Shown: piece by piece, positions 1-10,910 of the stretch
How positions within the stretch are numbered: the first letter of the stretch is position 1
Layout of the letters: each line of letters starts with the position of its first letter
Assembly (NCBI RefSeq): GCF_035621475.1
Contig: NZ_CP141799.1
Coordinates: 4,328,501 to 4,392,500 of the forward strand
Direction: 5' to 3'
DNA: 64,000 bases
From: Pseudomonas paeninsulae
GTDB lineage: Bacteria > Pseudomonadota > Gammaproteobacteria > Pseudomonadales > Pseudomonadaceae
Made by a program: the position numbers and the translations under genes
Notes under the pieces: model-generated
Databases searched by the model: none
The model's input: the letters and a program-made list of their open reading frames with translations, nothing else
What the model was told of the DNA's origin: nothing

Positions 1-339
1 CAGGAAGTCGGATTCATACAGCCTGGCATTTGTTGGCGCAGCACCCGCACGCTTGTCGCGCTCATGTCGCCGTTTCATCAGCAGACGCCCCCAGCGGTCG
101 GGCGAAGCATCGGAGAATACGCCAAAGGTATCCGACCCCTGGGCGGGAAACTGCCGGCCGGCAGTCGCCCAGATCCTTGGGTCGATCTGTACCTGGAGCC
201 CAGGGGTTTCCAGCGCAGCGGCGGCGTACTCGAAGTCAAACCGCTCGGCGGCTTTCGTGCGCAGGCAGTGCAAATATCCCAGGAGCTGGGGGCCACCAAG
301 GCCGTCCCAGTCGGCGTAAACCAAGACAGTGTTATCCAT
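1..339 (-). CDS. hipA: HipA-family kinase toxin, N-terminal part (cut by window edge)
   Basis: The frame starts with ATG at 339 and runs off the window after 113 codons. The visible part is the N-terminal HipA subdomain: VYADWDG near the start, a small beta-rich region, then [13 protein letters not shown], the conserved 'SPDxWGR' stretch of HipA proteins. HipA toxins are Ser/Thr kinases (E. coli HipA phosphorylates glutamyl-tRNA synthetase) neutralised by HipB. The catalytic C-terminal domain lies outside the window, so activity cannot be judged. The start overlaps the stop of the upstream HTH gene by 8 nt, the normal hipBA layout. Confidence 0.85.
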   Translation of the reverse strand, partial: MDNTVLVYADWDGLGGPQLLGYLHCLRTKAAERFDFEYAAAALETPGLQVQIDPRIWATAGRQFPAQGSDTFGVFSDASPDRWGRLLMKRRHERDKRAGAAPTNARLYESDFL

Positions 340-796
340 CAGATTCCCTCAGCAGCGATTCGGCCAGGTCTGCACCGGTAACCAACGTCGAGCGCGGGGG
401 ATACTTCTTGATTGCGGTGAGTGCCGACCGACCGCCATCCTCCTTCAGCTTCCCGCCCCCCGCCATTCGCACCTTGCCCTGGCCCGGAGCCGAAGTTCTG
501 GCCTTCGGGAGAGACAGTTCGGCGTCCTGGAGATGACGCCCAAGCTCATCCTGCAGCGCCACATGGGACAGATCATTCTCCAGCCCCAACGCCTGCAGCA
601 CAGCCAGGTAGGCACCGATGGTCACGCCAGCGCTGCCCTGCTCGAGCGAGCGCAGGGTAGGCAGTGACATGCCGGCCCGCTCAGCCATCTGCTTGGCAGT
701 GATTTTCCGGCGCTTACGCGCAAGCATCAGGCGCTCGCCAAAAGACTCGAGCAAGCGGTCTGTTGCGGGTAGCAAAGGGGCGGTTCTCTTAGCCAT
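332..796 (-). CDS. hipB: HipB-like XRE antitoxin/repressor
   Basis: A 154-aa protein with a helix-turn-helix XRE domain at about residues 18-75 ([20 protein letters not shown], then [11 protein letters not shown]). The C-terminal half is basic and low in predicted structure, and longer than E. coli HipB (88 aa). It overlaps the downstream hipA start, so the two are translationally coupled. By analogy with HipB it should bind DNA as a dimer, bind HipA, and repress its own promoter. The upstream DNA is unusually AT-rich and holds a perfect inverted repeat (909-930). Confidence 0.82.
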   Translation of the reverse strand: MAKRTAPLLPATDRLLESFGERLMLARKRRKITAKQMAERAGMSLPTLRSLEQGSAGVTIGAYLAVLQALGLENDLSHVALQDELGRHLQDAELSLPKARTSAPGQGKVRMAGGGKLKEDGGRSALTAIKKYPPRSTLVTGADLAESLLRESDG

Positions 797-1118
797 AGTG
801 AAAGTATTTATTAATTATCATGCGATAGATGGAGGAATAATAACACCCGCAACACATATACTCGCACCAACCGTAAAAGTGAAAATATTATTTAATATAT
901 CTAGATATATATGAAAACATATTTTCATATTAGCAAACCGAGCTTGATGCACGAACGAAAGCAAACAAAGAGCTTATGCCGCTGCCAGTGATTGAACCCC
1001 GAGGACAACGAGGCGCGCGCACATACCAGCCGGCATCAGGGTCACACGCCGCAGCGTAGACTTAGACGAGCCAGGGATGCGCCGGATTATTGCTGAAGGG
1101 CACGCAATCCGTAGGGTC
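797..1118. other. AT-rich intergenic region upstream of hipBA
   Basis: No gene is seen. Positions about 800-930 are strikingly AT-rich compared with the GC-rich surroundings and probably hold the hipBA promoter. The rest (930-1118) has ordinary composition and no convincing ORF or RNA gene. Confidence 0.5.
909..930. promoter_or_regulatory. Perfect inverted repeat, possible HipB operator
   Basis: The sequence is ATATGAAAA-CATA-TTTTCATAT: two perfect 9-bp arms around 4 bp, in AT-rich DNA upstream of hipB. Autoregulation through a palindrome fits HipB-type antitoxins, but the site lies 113 bp upstream of the hipB start and does not match the E. coli HipB operator (TATCC-N8-GGATA). Operator status is inferred. 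Confidence 0.4.
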
Positions 1119-1200
1119 ATTCGCCGCAGGCAGTGCACCGTGGTTGATCGGCGTGGCGCAAAGCTGGCGGGCTGTCGCTGCGCGCCAAAGCCGTACGCAA
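1119..1200. repeat. Dispersed intergenic repeat, copy 1
   Basis: The motif runs from CGCCGCAGGCAGTGCACCG to GGCGGGCTGTCGCTGCGCGCC. It recurs with few differences at about 10,323-10,410 and, partly, at 10,225-10,280. GC-rich and self-complementary in parts; coding-free. It looks like a species-level intergenic repeat. Confidence 0.55.
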
Positions 1201-1204
1201 CTGA

Positions 1205-1229
1205 CGCCTCGCCTCGTGCGGGGCGTTTT
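1205..1229 (+). terminator. Possible rho-independent terminator
   Basis: Stem CGCCTCGC / GCGGGGCG (one G-U pair in RNA) with a 5-nt loop followed by TTTT, oriented on the plus strand. No plus-strand gene precedes it, so it may block antisense reading into ispH or be incidental. Confidence 0.3.
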
Positions 1230-1263
1230 GTTGTTGCGCGGCTAATCCATTCTACGGAACTGC

Positions 1264-2208
1264 TCAGAGCTGCTGAACGCGCAGCTCTTTGGGCATGGAG
1301 AACGTCACGTTCTCCGGCCGCCCTTCCAGCTCGCTCTCCCCTGTCGCGCCCCAGGCCTGGAGCTGGCTGATCACCCCGCGCACCAGCACTTCCGGCGCCG
1401 ATGCACCGGCGGTGATGCCGATGCCGCTAACGCCATCGAACCACTCACGCTTGAGGTCTTCGGCTCCATCGATCAGGTAGGCCGGGGTGCCCATGCGCTC
1501 GGCCAGTTCGCGCAGGCGATTGGAGTTGGAGCTATTGGGGCTGCCGACCACCAGCAACACGTCGCTCTCGGCGGCCAATTGTTTGACCGCGTCCTGGCGG
1601 TTCTGGGTGGCGTAGCAGATGTCGTCCTTGCGCGGCCCGCCGATGCTGGGGAATTTGTTGCGCAGGGCGTCGATGACCTTGCTGGTGTCGTCCATCGACA
1701 GGGTGGTCTGGGTGACAAAGGCCAGGGCCTCAGGGTTGCGCACCTTGAGCCGGGCCACATCGGCCTCGTCTTCCACCAGGTAGATGGCGCCACCATTGGC
1801 CGTGTCGTACTGGCCCATGGTGCCTTCGACTTCCGGGTGGCCGGCGTGGCCGATCAGGATGCATTCGCGCCCCTCGCGGCTGTAGCGCACCACTTCCATG
1901 TGCACCTTGGTCACCAACGGGCAGGTGGCGTCGAAGATCTTCAGGCCGCGCCGCTCGGCTTCGTTGCGCACGGCCTGGGAAACGCCGTGGGCGCTGAAGA
2001 TGACGATGACGTCGTCGGGGATCTGATCCAGCTCTTCGACGAAGATGGCGCCGCGTGCGCGCAGGTCTTCGACCACGAATTTGTTGTGCACCACCTCATG
2101 GCGTACATAGATCGGCGGGCCGAAGACTTCCAGGGCGCGGTTGACGATTTCGATGGCGCGATCGACACCGGCGCAGAAGCCGCGGGGATTGGCGAGTTTG
2201 ATATGCAT
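1264..2208 (-). CDS. ispH: 4-hydroxy-3-methylbut-2-enyl diphosphate reductase
   Basis: IspH (LytB) carries out the last step of the MEP pathway, reducing HMBPP to IPP and DMAPP with a [4Fe-4S] cluster. The 314-aa protein starts at [15 protein letters not shown], which gives the usual length; upstream in-frame codons to 2343 are not family-like. The three cluster cysteines are visible in [22 protein letters not shown] and [11 protein letters not shown]. In other Pseudomonas it follows fkpB directly; here a BrnTA pair lies between them, so it may depend partly on the toxin-antitoxin transcript or on a promoter in the 140-bp gap. Confidence 0.96.
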   Translation of the reverse strand: MHIKLANPRGFCAGVDRAIEIVNRALEVFGPPIYVRHEVVHNKFVVEDLRARGAIFVEELDQIPDDVIVIFSAHGVSQAVRNEAERRGLKIFDATCPLVTKVHMEVVRYSREGRECILIGHAGHPEVEGTMGQYDTANGGAIYLVEDEADVARLKVRNPEALAFVTQTTLSMDDTSKVIDALRNKFPSIGGPRKDDICYATQNRQDAVKQLAAESDVLLVVGSPNSSNSNRLRELAERMGTPAYLIDGAEDLKREWFDGVSGIGITAGASAPEVLVRGVISQLQAWGATGESELEGRPENVTFSMPKELRVQQL

Positions 2209-2348
2209 GGTGACTCCCGGCGCGCGGAAAACTTGAGGATGAAGAGTGTAACGCGAGACGCCTGCACGATCCCGAGCTACGGGTTCGAATCGACACGCGG
2301 GGCGCCCTTCGCAGGGTTGCCTCACGCCTTTGATCGTTCCCACGAACC

Positions 2349-2588
2349 TCAGGGATACGCGGCGGAACTATGCTCCAGACGCTCGGCCAGCCAGACTTTA
2401 ATGATCGATTGGCGCGTCACGCCCAAGCGGCTGGCTTCACGGTCCAGGGACTCGATCATCCACACCGGAAAATCGACATTGACCCGCTTTTGCTGATGCT
2501 TGGCCCGCTTCGCTTGGGAGAGGTCGAGATGAGAGACGATGTCCTCGTCGCCTTCGTCGACAAGCCGATCAAATTTCGCTGCTTTCAT
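2349..2588 (-). CDS. brnA: BrnA-type ribbon-helix-helix antitoxin
   Basis: A 79-aa protein. Residues about 33-72 ([19 protein letters not shown], then [17 protein letters not shown]) form a ribbon-helix-helix DNA-binding domain of the BrnA/CopG class. It overlaps the 3' end of brnT by 20 nt, the toxin-first order typical of brnTA. BrnA binds BrnT and represses the operon as a complex; the palindrome just upstream of brnT (2842-2858) is the natural operator candidate. Confidence 0.85.
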   Translation of the reverse strand: MKAAKFDRLVDEGDEDIVSHLDLSQAKRAKHQQKRVNVDFPVWMIESLDREASRLGVTRQSIIKVWLAERLEHSSAAYP

Positions 2589-2841
2589 ATAGGGCTATCT
2601 CCTCCGTACGGGACCCGCGAACGGAAATAATGCGTATGTGCTCTTGCCGATAAGTAATCACGGCTGACCAGTGTTTCTCTGCTATCCGCCCAATGACCAG
2701 GTAGCGCGGCTCATCTTGGGTCTTGGCAGGAATCTCCAACAGATCGAGATCCTTCCAGAGCCGCTGGGCGACGATGAAATCGATCCCGTGCTTTACCTGG
2801 TTGGACTGGCTCTTGGCTTCGTCGTAGTTGAACGTCAGCAT
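2569..2841 (-). CDS. brnT: BrnT-type RelE-fold ribonuclease toxin
   Basis: A 90-aa protein of BrnT size and pattern: N-terminal FNYDEAKSQSNQVKHGIDF (the 'WD..K...N..KHG..F' signature), then RYLVIGRIAEKHWSAVITYR and IRIISVRGSRTEE. BrnT toxins cleave RNA and inhibit translation. It is the first gene of the pair and its ATG sits immediately after a strong promoter/operator, suggesting a leaderless or nearly leaderless mRNA. The pair interrupts the usual fkpB-ispH neighbourhood. Confidence 0.88.
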   Translation of the reverse strand: MLTFNYDEAKSQSNQVKHGIDFIVAQRLWKDLDLLEIPAKTQDEPRYLVIGRIAEKHWSAVITYRQEHIRIISVRGSRTEEIALYESSEI

Positions 2842-2858
2842 GGTATAGAAATTATACC
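2842..2858 (-). promoter_or_regulatory. brnTA promoter with overlapping operator palindrome
   Basis: On the minus strand the sequence GGTATA-ATTTC-TATACC directly precedes the ATG of brnT. It is a perfect 6-bp palindrome that contains a consensus -10 (TATAAT). A weak -35 (TTGCGA-like) lies 15-16 nt upstream. A -10 about 11 nt from the ATG leaves almost no 5' leader. Confidence 0.6.
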
Positions 2859-2936
2859 CATCACTCCGTTATCGCAACTCACGACTCGACAACCGTTACC
2901 ACGCGCCACGTGGGCGCGGCCGGACGGCGTTCCGCT

Positions 2937-2980
2937 TCAGCCGCGAAAGCTTGTGAAGCACAGCACAGCTTCGCGGCTGA
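2937..2980. repeat. Intergenic inverted repeat between fkpB and brnT
   Basis: Arms TCAGCCGCGAA (2937-2947) and TTCGCGGCTGA (2970-2980) are perfectly complementary over 11 bp around a 22-nt loop. No T-run follows on either strand, so it is not a classic terminator; a REP-like hairpin or RNA-stability element is possible. It separates fkpB from the inserted brnTA pair. Confidence 0.5.
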
Positions 2981-3064
2981 GGCCCCCCTTCAGGTGCCCA
3001 CAAGCCGACAAACGCGATTGCCTCGCTGCGCAGCGTCGAAGGCTGCGGGCAGTCGCCTAGCCAA

Positions 3065-3502
3065 TCAGAGCGCTTTGACCGCGATGATCTCGACGTCGAA
3101 GCTCAGGGTCTTGCCGGCCAGCGGGTGGTTGAAGTCGATGGTCACCTGGTTGTCGTCGAATGCCTTGACCACGCCCGGCAGCTCGGCATTAGCGGCGTCA
3201 TTGAAGATCACCAGCAAACCATCGGAGAGCTCCATGTCCTTGAACTGGCTGCGCGGCATGACCTGCACGTTCTGCGGGTTGGGCTGGCCGAAACCATGCT
3301 CAGGCAACACCTGCACAGTGCGCTTGTCGCCGGCCTTGAAGCCGAACAATGCGGACTCGAAACCGGGCAACAGATTGCCGTCGCCGACTTTGAAGGTGGC
3401 GGGCTGCTTGTCGAAAGTGCTGTCGACCACGTCGCCGTTGTCCAGCTTGAGGGCGAAATTCAGGGTGACTTCCCTGTCCGGGCCGATACGTACGTCAGTC
3501 AT
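3065..3502 (-). CDS. fkpB: FKBP-type peptidyl-prolyl isomerase, SlpA/FkpB type
   Basis: A 145-aa protein with the FKBP fold interrupted by an insert-in-flap domain: FALKLDNGDVVDSTFDK, the LLPGFESALFGFKAGDKR stretch, the flap insert around HGFGQPNPQNVQVMPRSQF, and a closing FDVEIIAV. SlpA-type FKBPs catalyse prolyl isomerisation and act as chaperones in the cytoplasm. The ATG overlaps the 3' end of lspA by 4 nt, so it is cotranscribed with lspA, as in many gammaproteobacteria. Confidence 0.92.
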   Translation of the reverse strand: MTDVRIGPDREVTLNFALKLDNGDVVDSTFDKQPATFKVGDGNLLPGFESALFGFKAGDKRTVQVLPEHGFGQPNPQNVQVMPRSQFKDMELSDGLLVIFNDAANAELPGVVKAFDDNQVTIDFNHPLAGKTLSFDVEIIAVKAL

Positions 3503-3999
3503 GGGGTAGTTTCTCCGGATTTGTTGCTTTTGAACATATCCAGCGCCAAGAGGATAGCGCCGAGGGAAATAGCGGCGTCCGCGACATTGAAGGCCGGGAA
3601 GTACCAGCGGTGCTGCCAGTGCACCAGGATGAAGTCGACCACATGGCCGAACACCACGCGGTCGAGCAGATTGCCCAGCGCGCCGCCGAGTACCAGCGCC
3701 AGCGCCATGGCCAGCCAGGTTTCATCCGGTTTCAAGCGCTTGAGCCAGACCACCAGCACAGCGCTGACGACTATGGCGATCAAGGCAAACAGCCAGCGCT
3801 GCCAGCCCGAGGCGCCGGCCAGGAAGCTGAACGCCGCGCCGGTGTTGTAGGCCAGGGTCCAGCTGAAGTAATCGGGGATCACCACGATCTGCTGGTACAG
3901 GGTCAGCGCGTTGTCGAAGTAGAACTTGCTGGCCTGATCGATCACGAACACCAGCAGGCTCAGCCACAACCAGGGCAACCTGCCGAAGCGGGCGCTCAT
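3499..3999 (-). CDS. lspA: Lipoprotein signal peptidase (signal peptidase II)
   Basis: LspA removes signal peptides from diacylglyceryl-modified prolipoproteins in the inner membrane. The 166-aa protein has four hydrophobic segments and the family motifs VIDQASKFYF near the N-terminus, AYNTGAAFSFL, GGALGNLLDRVVFGHVVDF (first catalytic Asp) and FNVADAAISLG (second catalytic Asp). It overlaps fkpB downstream and follows ileS upstream, separated by a REP-like hairpin (4012-4084). Confidence 0.97.
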   Translation of the reverse strand: MSARFGRLPWLWLSLLVFVIDQASKFYFDNALTLYQQIVVIPDYFSWTLAYNTGAAFSFLAGASGWQRWLFALIAIVVSAVLVVWLKRLKPDETWLAMALALVLGGALGNLLDRVVFGHVVDFILVHWQHRWYFPAFNVADAAISLGAILLALDMFKSNKSGETTP

Positions 4000-4011
4000 A
4001 CTCTGCCTTCC

Positions 4012-4084
4012 TGTAGGAGCCAGCTCGCTCGCGGTATACCGCGAATCGCCGGGACGCCGGACCGCAGCAAGCTGGCGCCTACAG
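4012..4084. repeat. REP-type element between ileS and lspA
   Basis: The ends TGTAGGAGCCAGC and GCTGGCGCCTACA are near-perfect inverted repeats, and the inside holds further self-complementary GC-rich sequence (GCGGTATACCGC). TGTAGGAGC-type ends are typical of Pseudomonas REP elements. It may modulate read-through from ileS into lspA. Confidence 0.75.
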
Positions 4085-4110
4085 ATACCGGCACAACAGT
4101 GCGCGGGGCA

Positions 4111-6942
<2,832 letters not shown>

Positions 6943-6952
6943 TTCAGGCTCT

Positions 6953-7891
6953 TCACTTAAGCGGTTGACCCTGCCAATGGGCACGGGCGGCGGCAATATC
7001 GGCAGCAATTGCCGTCTTCAGTGCCTCGAGGGAGGCGAAACGCTGCTCTTCACGCAGCTTGTGGTGGAATGCCACCGTCAAACGCCGGCCATACAAATCA
7101 CCGGCAAAATCCAACAAATGCACTTCGAGGTGGGCACTGCCATCACTCGCCACGCTCGGCCGTACGCCGATATTGGCGACGCCCGGCCACGGCTGACCGT
7201 CCACTTCGGTACTGACCAGGTACACCCCGGTCAGTGGTACACGCTTGCGCTTGAGCTGCACATTGGCGGTCGGCGCATCCAGCTGGCGACCGAGTTTCTG
7301 CCCGTGCAGCACGCGCCCGGCGATCTGGAACGGACGACCGAGCAGGTGTTCGGCCAGGGCGAAGTCACCTGCAGCCAGGGCCTCGCGCACTCGGGTACTG
7401 CTGACGCGCACGCCATCCAGTTCGACCGTGGCGGCAGCCTCGACGGTAAAGCCCTGGCGCTCACCGGCTTGCTCCAGAAAGGCGAAGTCGCCGACCCGGT
7501 CGCAACCGAAGCGGAAGTCGTCACCGACCTCCAGATGCCGCACATCCAGCCCGTCGATCAGGACTTTCTGCACGAACTCGGCGGCGCTCAACTCGCGCAA
7601 ACGCGGATTGAAGCTCAGGCACAGCACCCGATCGACACCTTCGGCGGCCAGCAACGCGAGCTTGTCACGCAGACGCGTCAGGCGGGCGGGCGCCGTGTCG
7701 GGGCCAAAGAACTCGCGCGGTTGCGGCTCGAAAATCACCACGCAACTGGGCAGCGCCAACTCGGCCGCGCGCTCACGCAAACGCGCCAGAATAGCCTGAT
7801 GGCCACGATGGACGCCGTCGAAATTGCCAATAGTGGCGACACAGCCCCGATGCTGGGGCCGCAAGTTGTGTAGGCCTCGAACCAGCTGCAT
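6953..7891 (-). CDS. ribF: Bifunctional riboflavin kinase / FAD synthetase
   Basis: Converts riboflavin to FMN and then FAD. The N-terminal nucleotidyltransferase domain shows [15 protein letters not shown]; the C-terminal flavokinase domain shows [19 protein letters not shown] and [11 protein letters not shown]. The start at 7891 (MQLVRGLHN) has an AAGAAG ribosome-binding stretch upstream and gives 312 aa; ATG at 7909 is an alternative. It lies 10 nt upstream of ileS, the conserved ribF-ileS-lspA-fkpB order. Confidence 0.95.
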   Translation of the reverse strand: MQLVRGLHNLRPQHRGCVATIGNFDGVHRGHQAILARLRERAAELALPSCVVIFEPQPREFFGPDTAPARLTRLRDKLALLAAEGVDRVLCLSFNPRLRELSAAEFVQKVLIDGLDVRHLEVGDDFRFGCDRVGDFAFLEQAGERQGFTVEAAATVELDGVRVSSTRVREALAAGDFALAEHLLGRPFQIAGRVLHGQKLGRQLDAPTANVQLKRKRVPLTGVYLVSTEVDGQPWPGVANIGVRPSVASDGSAHLEVHLLDFAGDLYGRRLTVAFHHKLREEQRFASLEALKTAIAADIAAARAHWQGQPLK

Positions 7892-8011
7892 AACGCGCTT
7901 CTTGCTCATAAAGTGGCCGATTATACCCATGCCCGGCCCTCGGGCGTAGGGTCGATCGGCAGACAAGCACAATGCCGCGGTCAAACCCAGCCACACCGGG
8001 CCATTAGCTGA

Positions 8012-9556
8012 TCAATGACGCAGATGACGCAGGCGCAGCCCCAGCGCCAGCAAGGCCGCGACAAATGCCAGCAGACCGCCGCCGACCAGCAGGCTCAACC
8101 AGAGCACGCGCTGCTGCCAGCCCCAGACGAACCACTCGGCCGGCGTCACATTCAACCACCAGACCAGCGCCACCATGGCCGCACAGGCGCCCAGCAGGCG
8201 CAGACCGTACAGCCCCCAGCCCGGCGCGGGGCGATACACACCAATCTTGTACAGGCCCCAGAACAGCAGGACGGTATTGAGTAACGACGACAGCGAGGTC
8301 GCCAACGCCAGACCGGCATGCTGCAAGGGCCAGATCAAAATCAGGTTGAACACCATGTTCGCCACCATGCAGATGATCGCGATCCGCACCGGGGTTTTCA
8401 GGTCCTGCCGGGCGAAGAACGCTGGCGCCAGCACCTTGATCAACATGAAGGCCAGCACGCCGAGCGAATAGGCCCGCAGCGCAGAGGCCGATTGCAGCAC
8501 GTCACGCTCGGTCATCGCCCCATAGTGAAACAACGTGGCGATCAACGGCTCGGCGAGGATCGCCAGGGCCAACGCCGCCGGCACCCCGAGCAGCAACACC
8601 ATGCGCAAGGCCCAGTCGATGGTGGCCGAAAACGCCTTGGGATCATCGCTGGCGTGCTGGCGCGACAGGCTCGGCAGAATCACCGTGCCAATGGCGATAC
8701 CGAACGCCCCCAGGGGCAATTCGGACAGACGGTCGGCGTAATACAGCCAGGACACGCTGCCTGTCTGCAGCAACGAGGCGAGCACGGTATCGAGCAGCAG
8801 GTTGATCTGGCTGACCGACACCCCGAACAGCGCCGGCACCATCAACAGCATGATCCGCCGCACACCCTCGTCGCGGTGCACCTTGGGCGTGGGCAGCAAC
8901 TTGATCCGGGCCAGAAATGGCAGCTGGAACAGCAACTGGGCAAACCCGGCAATCAGCACGCCCCAGGCCAGCGCCATGATCGGCTGATCGAAATACGGCG
9001 TCAGGTAAATTGCCGCCCCGATCATGCAGACATTCAGCAGTACCGGGGTAAACGAGGGCACGGCGAAACGCCCGTAGGCGTTCAATATTCCGCCAGAAAA
9101 GGCCGTGAGCGAGATCAGCAGCAGATAGGGAAAGGTAATCCGCAGCAGATCCCCCGCCAGTTCGAGCTTGGCCGGATCACTGTGAAAGCCGGGCGCGAAC
9201 AGCATGATCAGATAGGGCGAGCCAACCACCCCCAGCGCGGTCAGCGCGGTCAGCGTCAGCCCCAGGTAGCCCGCGGTGCGGTCGACCAGCTGCTTGACCT
9301 CGGCCAGACTGCGATGCGTCCGATATTCCGAAAGCACCGGGACAAACGCCTGAGCGAAGGCACCTTCGGCAAATAATCGGCGCAGAAAGTTGGGAATCTT
9401 GAAGGCAATGAAGAACGCATCGGCCGCCGAACCCGAACCGAAATAGGCGGCAACCACCATATCGCGTATCATGCCCAACACACGCGATAACAGGGTCATT
9501 ACACTGACCACCGCGCTGGAACGTAACAAGCCGCCCTTCCCGGTTCGCTCGGACAT
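8012..9556 (-). CDS. murJ: Lipid II flippase
   Basis: MurJ (MviN) flips lipid II across the inner membrane for peptidoglycan synthesis. The 514-aa protein begins MSERTGKGGLLRSSAVVS after an AGGGG ribosome-binding site and is dominated by about 14 hydrophobic segments. The MOP-superfamily MurJ motifs are clear: LLSRVLGMIRDMVVAAYFG near the N-terminus and ADAFFIAFKIPNFLRRLFAEGAF. In-frame codons upstream to 9706 are not family-like. It sits upstream of ribF and divergently from rpsT. Confidence 0.96.
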   Translation of the reverse strand: MSERTGKGGLLRSSAVVSVMTLLSRVLGMIRDMVVAAYFGSGSAADAFFIAFKIPNFLRRLFAEGAFAQAFVPVLSEYRTHRSLAEVKQLVDRTAGYLGLTLTALTALGVVGSPYLIMLFAPGFHSDPAKLELAGDLLRITFPYLLLISLTAFSGGILNAYGRFAVPSFTPVLLNVCMIGAAIYLTPYFDQPIMALAWGVLIAGFAQLLFQLPFLARIKLLPTPKVHRDEGVRRIMLLMVPALFGVSVSQINLLLDTVLASLLQTGSVSWLYYADRLSELPLGAFGIAIGTVILPSLSRQHASDDPKAFSATIDWALRMVLLLGVPAALALAILAEPLIATLFHYGAMTERDVLQSASALRAYSLGVLAFMLIKVLAPAFFARQDLKTPVRIAIICMVANMVFNLILIWPLQHAGLALATSLSSLLNTVLLFWGLYKIGVYRPAPGWGLYGLRLLGACAAMVALVWWLNVTPAEWFVWGWQQRVLWLSLLVGGGLLAFVAALLALGLRLRHLRH

Positions 9557-9680
9557 ATGTAACCCCTTAGAAAAGGTCGCCGAGTTTACCGACCCGCATG
9601 GATACTGGGTAGAGCAAGCGGTGTGCAGTTGATTGTTGGCGACCAGCCGACAGACAGCAAGTAGATCCAAGCCAACAGGC

Positions 9681-9709
9681 TTGACAATAAGCGAAGGCCT
9701 CGGCATGAT
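9681..9709 (+). promoter_or_regulatory. rpsT promoter
   Basis: TTGACA (9681-9686), 17-nt spacer, CATGAT (9704-9709) on the plus strand, about 45 nt before the rpsT start. A perfect -35 and a weaker -10 of the sigma-70 type. Confidence 0.6.
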
Positions 9710-9754
9710 TCGCGGCCTTATTTGTTAGTAACCCAGATTTCGAGGAGCTTGACG

Positions 9755-10033
9755 GTGGCCAATACACCTTCTGCCAAAAAACGCGCCAAACAGGCTGAGA
9801 AGCGTCGTAGCCATAACGCCAGCCAGCGCTCCATGGTCCGTACCTACATCAAGAACGTGGTCAAGGCTATTGACGCCAAAGATCTTGACGTAGCAAAAAC
9901 CGCTTACACCCTGGCTGTGCCAATCATCGACCGCATGGCCGATAAAGGCATCATCCACAAGAACAAAGCAGCGCGTCATAAAAGCCGCCTGAACGGCCAC
10001 ATCAAGGCCCTCAGCGAAGCTAAAGCCGCTTAA
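9755..10033 (+). CDS. rpsT: 30S ribosomal protein S20
   Basis: The 92-aa basic protein begins at a GTG codon ([21 protein letters not shown]) preceded by GAGGAG. It has the helical S20 pattern ending [12 protein letters not shown]20 binds 16S rRNA early in 30S assembly. A non-ATG start fits the family: E. coli rpsT uses UUG as part of autogenous control. Monocistronic, with its own promoter and a strong terminator after the stop; divergent from murJ. Confidence 0.97.
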   Translation: MANTPSAKKRAKQAEKRRSHNASQRSMVRTYIKNVVKAIDAKDLDVAKTAYTLAVPIIDRMADKGIIHKNKAARHKSRLNGHIKALSEAKAA

Positions 10034-10063
10034 TAAGCGCTTCTTGCTTTACTGCTAGTTCTT

Positions 10064-10092
10064 AAAAAACCGACCTTAGGGTCGGTTTTTTA
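10064..10092 (+). terminator. rpsT terminator
   Basis: AAAAAA-CCGACC-TTAG-GGTCGG-TTTTTT: a perfect 6-bp GC-rich stem with flanking A and T runs, 36 nt after the rpsT stop. Confidence 0.92.
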
Positions 10093-10189
10093 TTGCCCGC
10101 ACAAAGCCAAAAGTTGTAGCCAGAATGGGTCAAAGGCATAATCCGTGGATTACCACGCCCGCAGATTGCGCGGCATCAAGAGTGCAGGG

Positions 10190-10420
10190 CGGAATCGCCA
10201 CAGACAGACAGCACAGAGCATCAGTGCGGCGCAAATCTGGCAGGCTGTTGCTACGCGCCGAGGCCGCCCTACGGGGGGTCGCCGAACACACGACCTGGAG
10301 CAAACCGCAATCCGCAGAGTGTCACTCGCCGCAGGCAATGCACCGATGGTTCGGCTGTGCGACACACATTTGGCGGGCTGTCGCTGCGCGCCGAGGCCGC
10401 CCTACGAGGCGTCGCCGAAC
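10190..10420. repeat. Dispersed intergenic repeat, copies 2 and 3
   Basis: The 340-bp gap between rpsT and creA holds two related GC-rich units. One is centred at 10,225-10,285 (CTGGCAGGCTGTTGCTACG...), the other at 10,323-10,415 (TGGCGGGCTGTCGCTGCGC...). Both share the GCCGAGGCCGCCCTACG core, and the second resembles the copy at 1119-1200. Overlapping ORFs here are repeat-derived. No gene is seen. Confidence 0.55.
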
Positions 10421-10436
10421 GGAGAAATGAGCAGGC

Positions 10437-10901
10437 TCAGCGCTGTTCCGGCCAGGGCAGGATCGGGATAGCGGTTACCGCATTCTGCGGACTGCCTTCG
10501 ATGACGCGATCGCTGTACACCAAATAAACCAGGGTATTGCGCTTTTCATCGAAGAAACGCACTACCTGCATGGTCTTAAACACCAAGGATGTGCGCTCGC
10601 GAAACACCTCCTCACCGTCTTTCAGCTCGTCCTTGAAGCTGACCGGCCCCACCTGGCGGCAGGCAATTGAGGCTTCGGCACGGTCCTCAGCCAAACCCAG
10701 ACCACCCTTAATCCCGCCAGTCTTGGCACGCGACAGGTAGCACGTAACACCCGCCACCTTGGGGTCATCGAAGGCCTCGATCACGATCTTGTCGTTCGGC
10801 CCCATCCACTTGAATACCGTGGACACCTCAGCTATCTGCTCGGCCGACGCAAACATCGGCAACACCAGCAGCGCCCCCAGCAATCTCTTAACCATCCACA
10901 T
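10437..10901 (-). CDS. creA: CreA family periplasmic protein
   Basis: A 154-aa secreted protein of unknown function. The start at 10901 ([20 protein letters not shown]) follows GAGG with 7-nt spacing and gives a signal peptide cleaved after ASA; GTG at 10907 and ATG at 10895 are alternatives. The mature part has the CreA pattern: [30 protein letters not shown] and [19 protein letters not shown]. It starts 9 nt after proB ends, so the two may share a transcript. Confidence 0.88.
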   Translation of the reverse strand: MWMVKRLLGALLVLPMFASAEQIAEVSTVFKWMGPNDKIVIEAFDDPKVAGVTCYLSRAKTGGIKGGLGLAEDRAEASIACRQVGPVSFKDELKDGEEVFRERTSLVFKTMQVVRFFDEKRNTLVYLVYSDRVIEGSPQNAVTAIPILPWPEQR

Positions 10902-10910
10902 CAGCACACC

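Noticed and set aside
960..1260. tRNA-like sequence (GATTGAACCCC near 990)
   Set aside because: No cloverleaf or matching acceptor stem could be formed around it; no tRNA or rRNA gene was recognised in the window.
1579..2496. Long plus-strand ORF of 305 codons opposite ispH
   Set aside because: It is the antisense shadow of ispH in high-GC DNA and has low-complexity, non-family composition.
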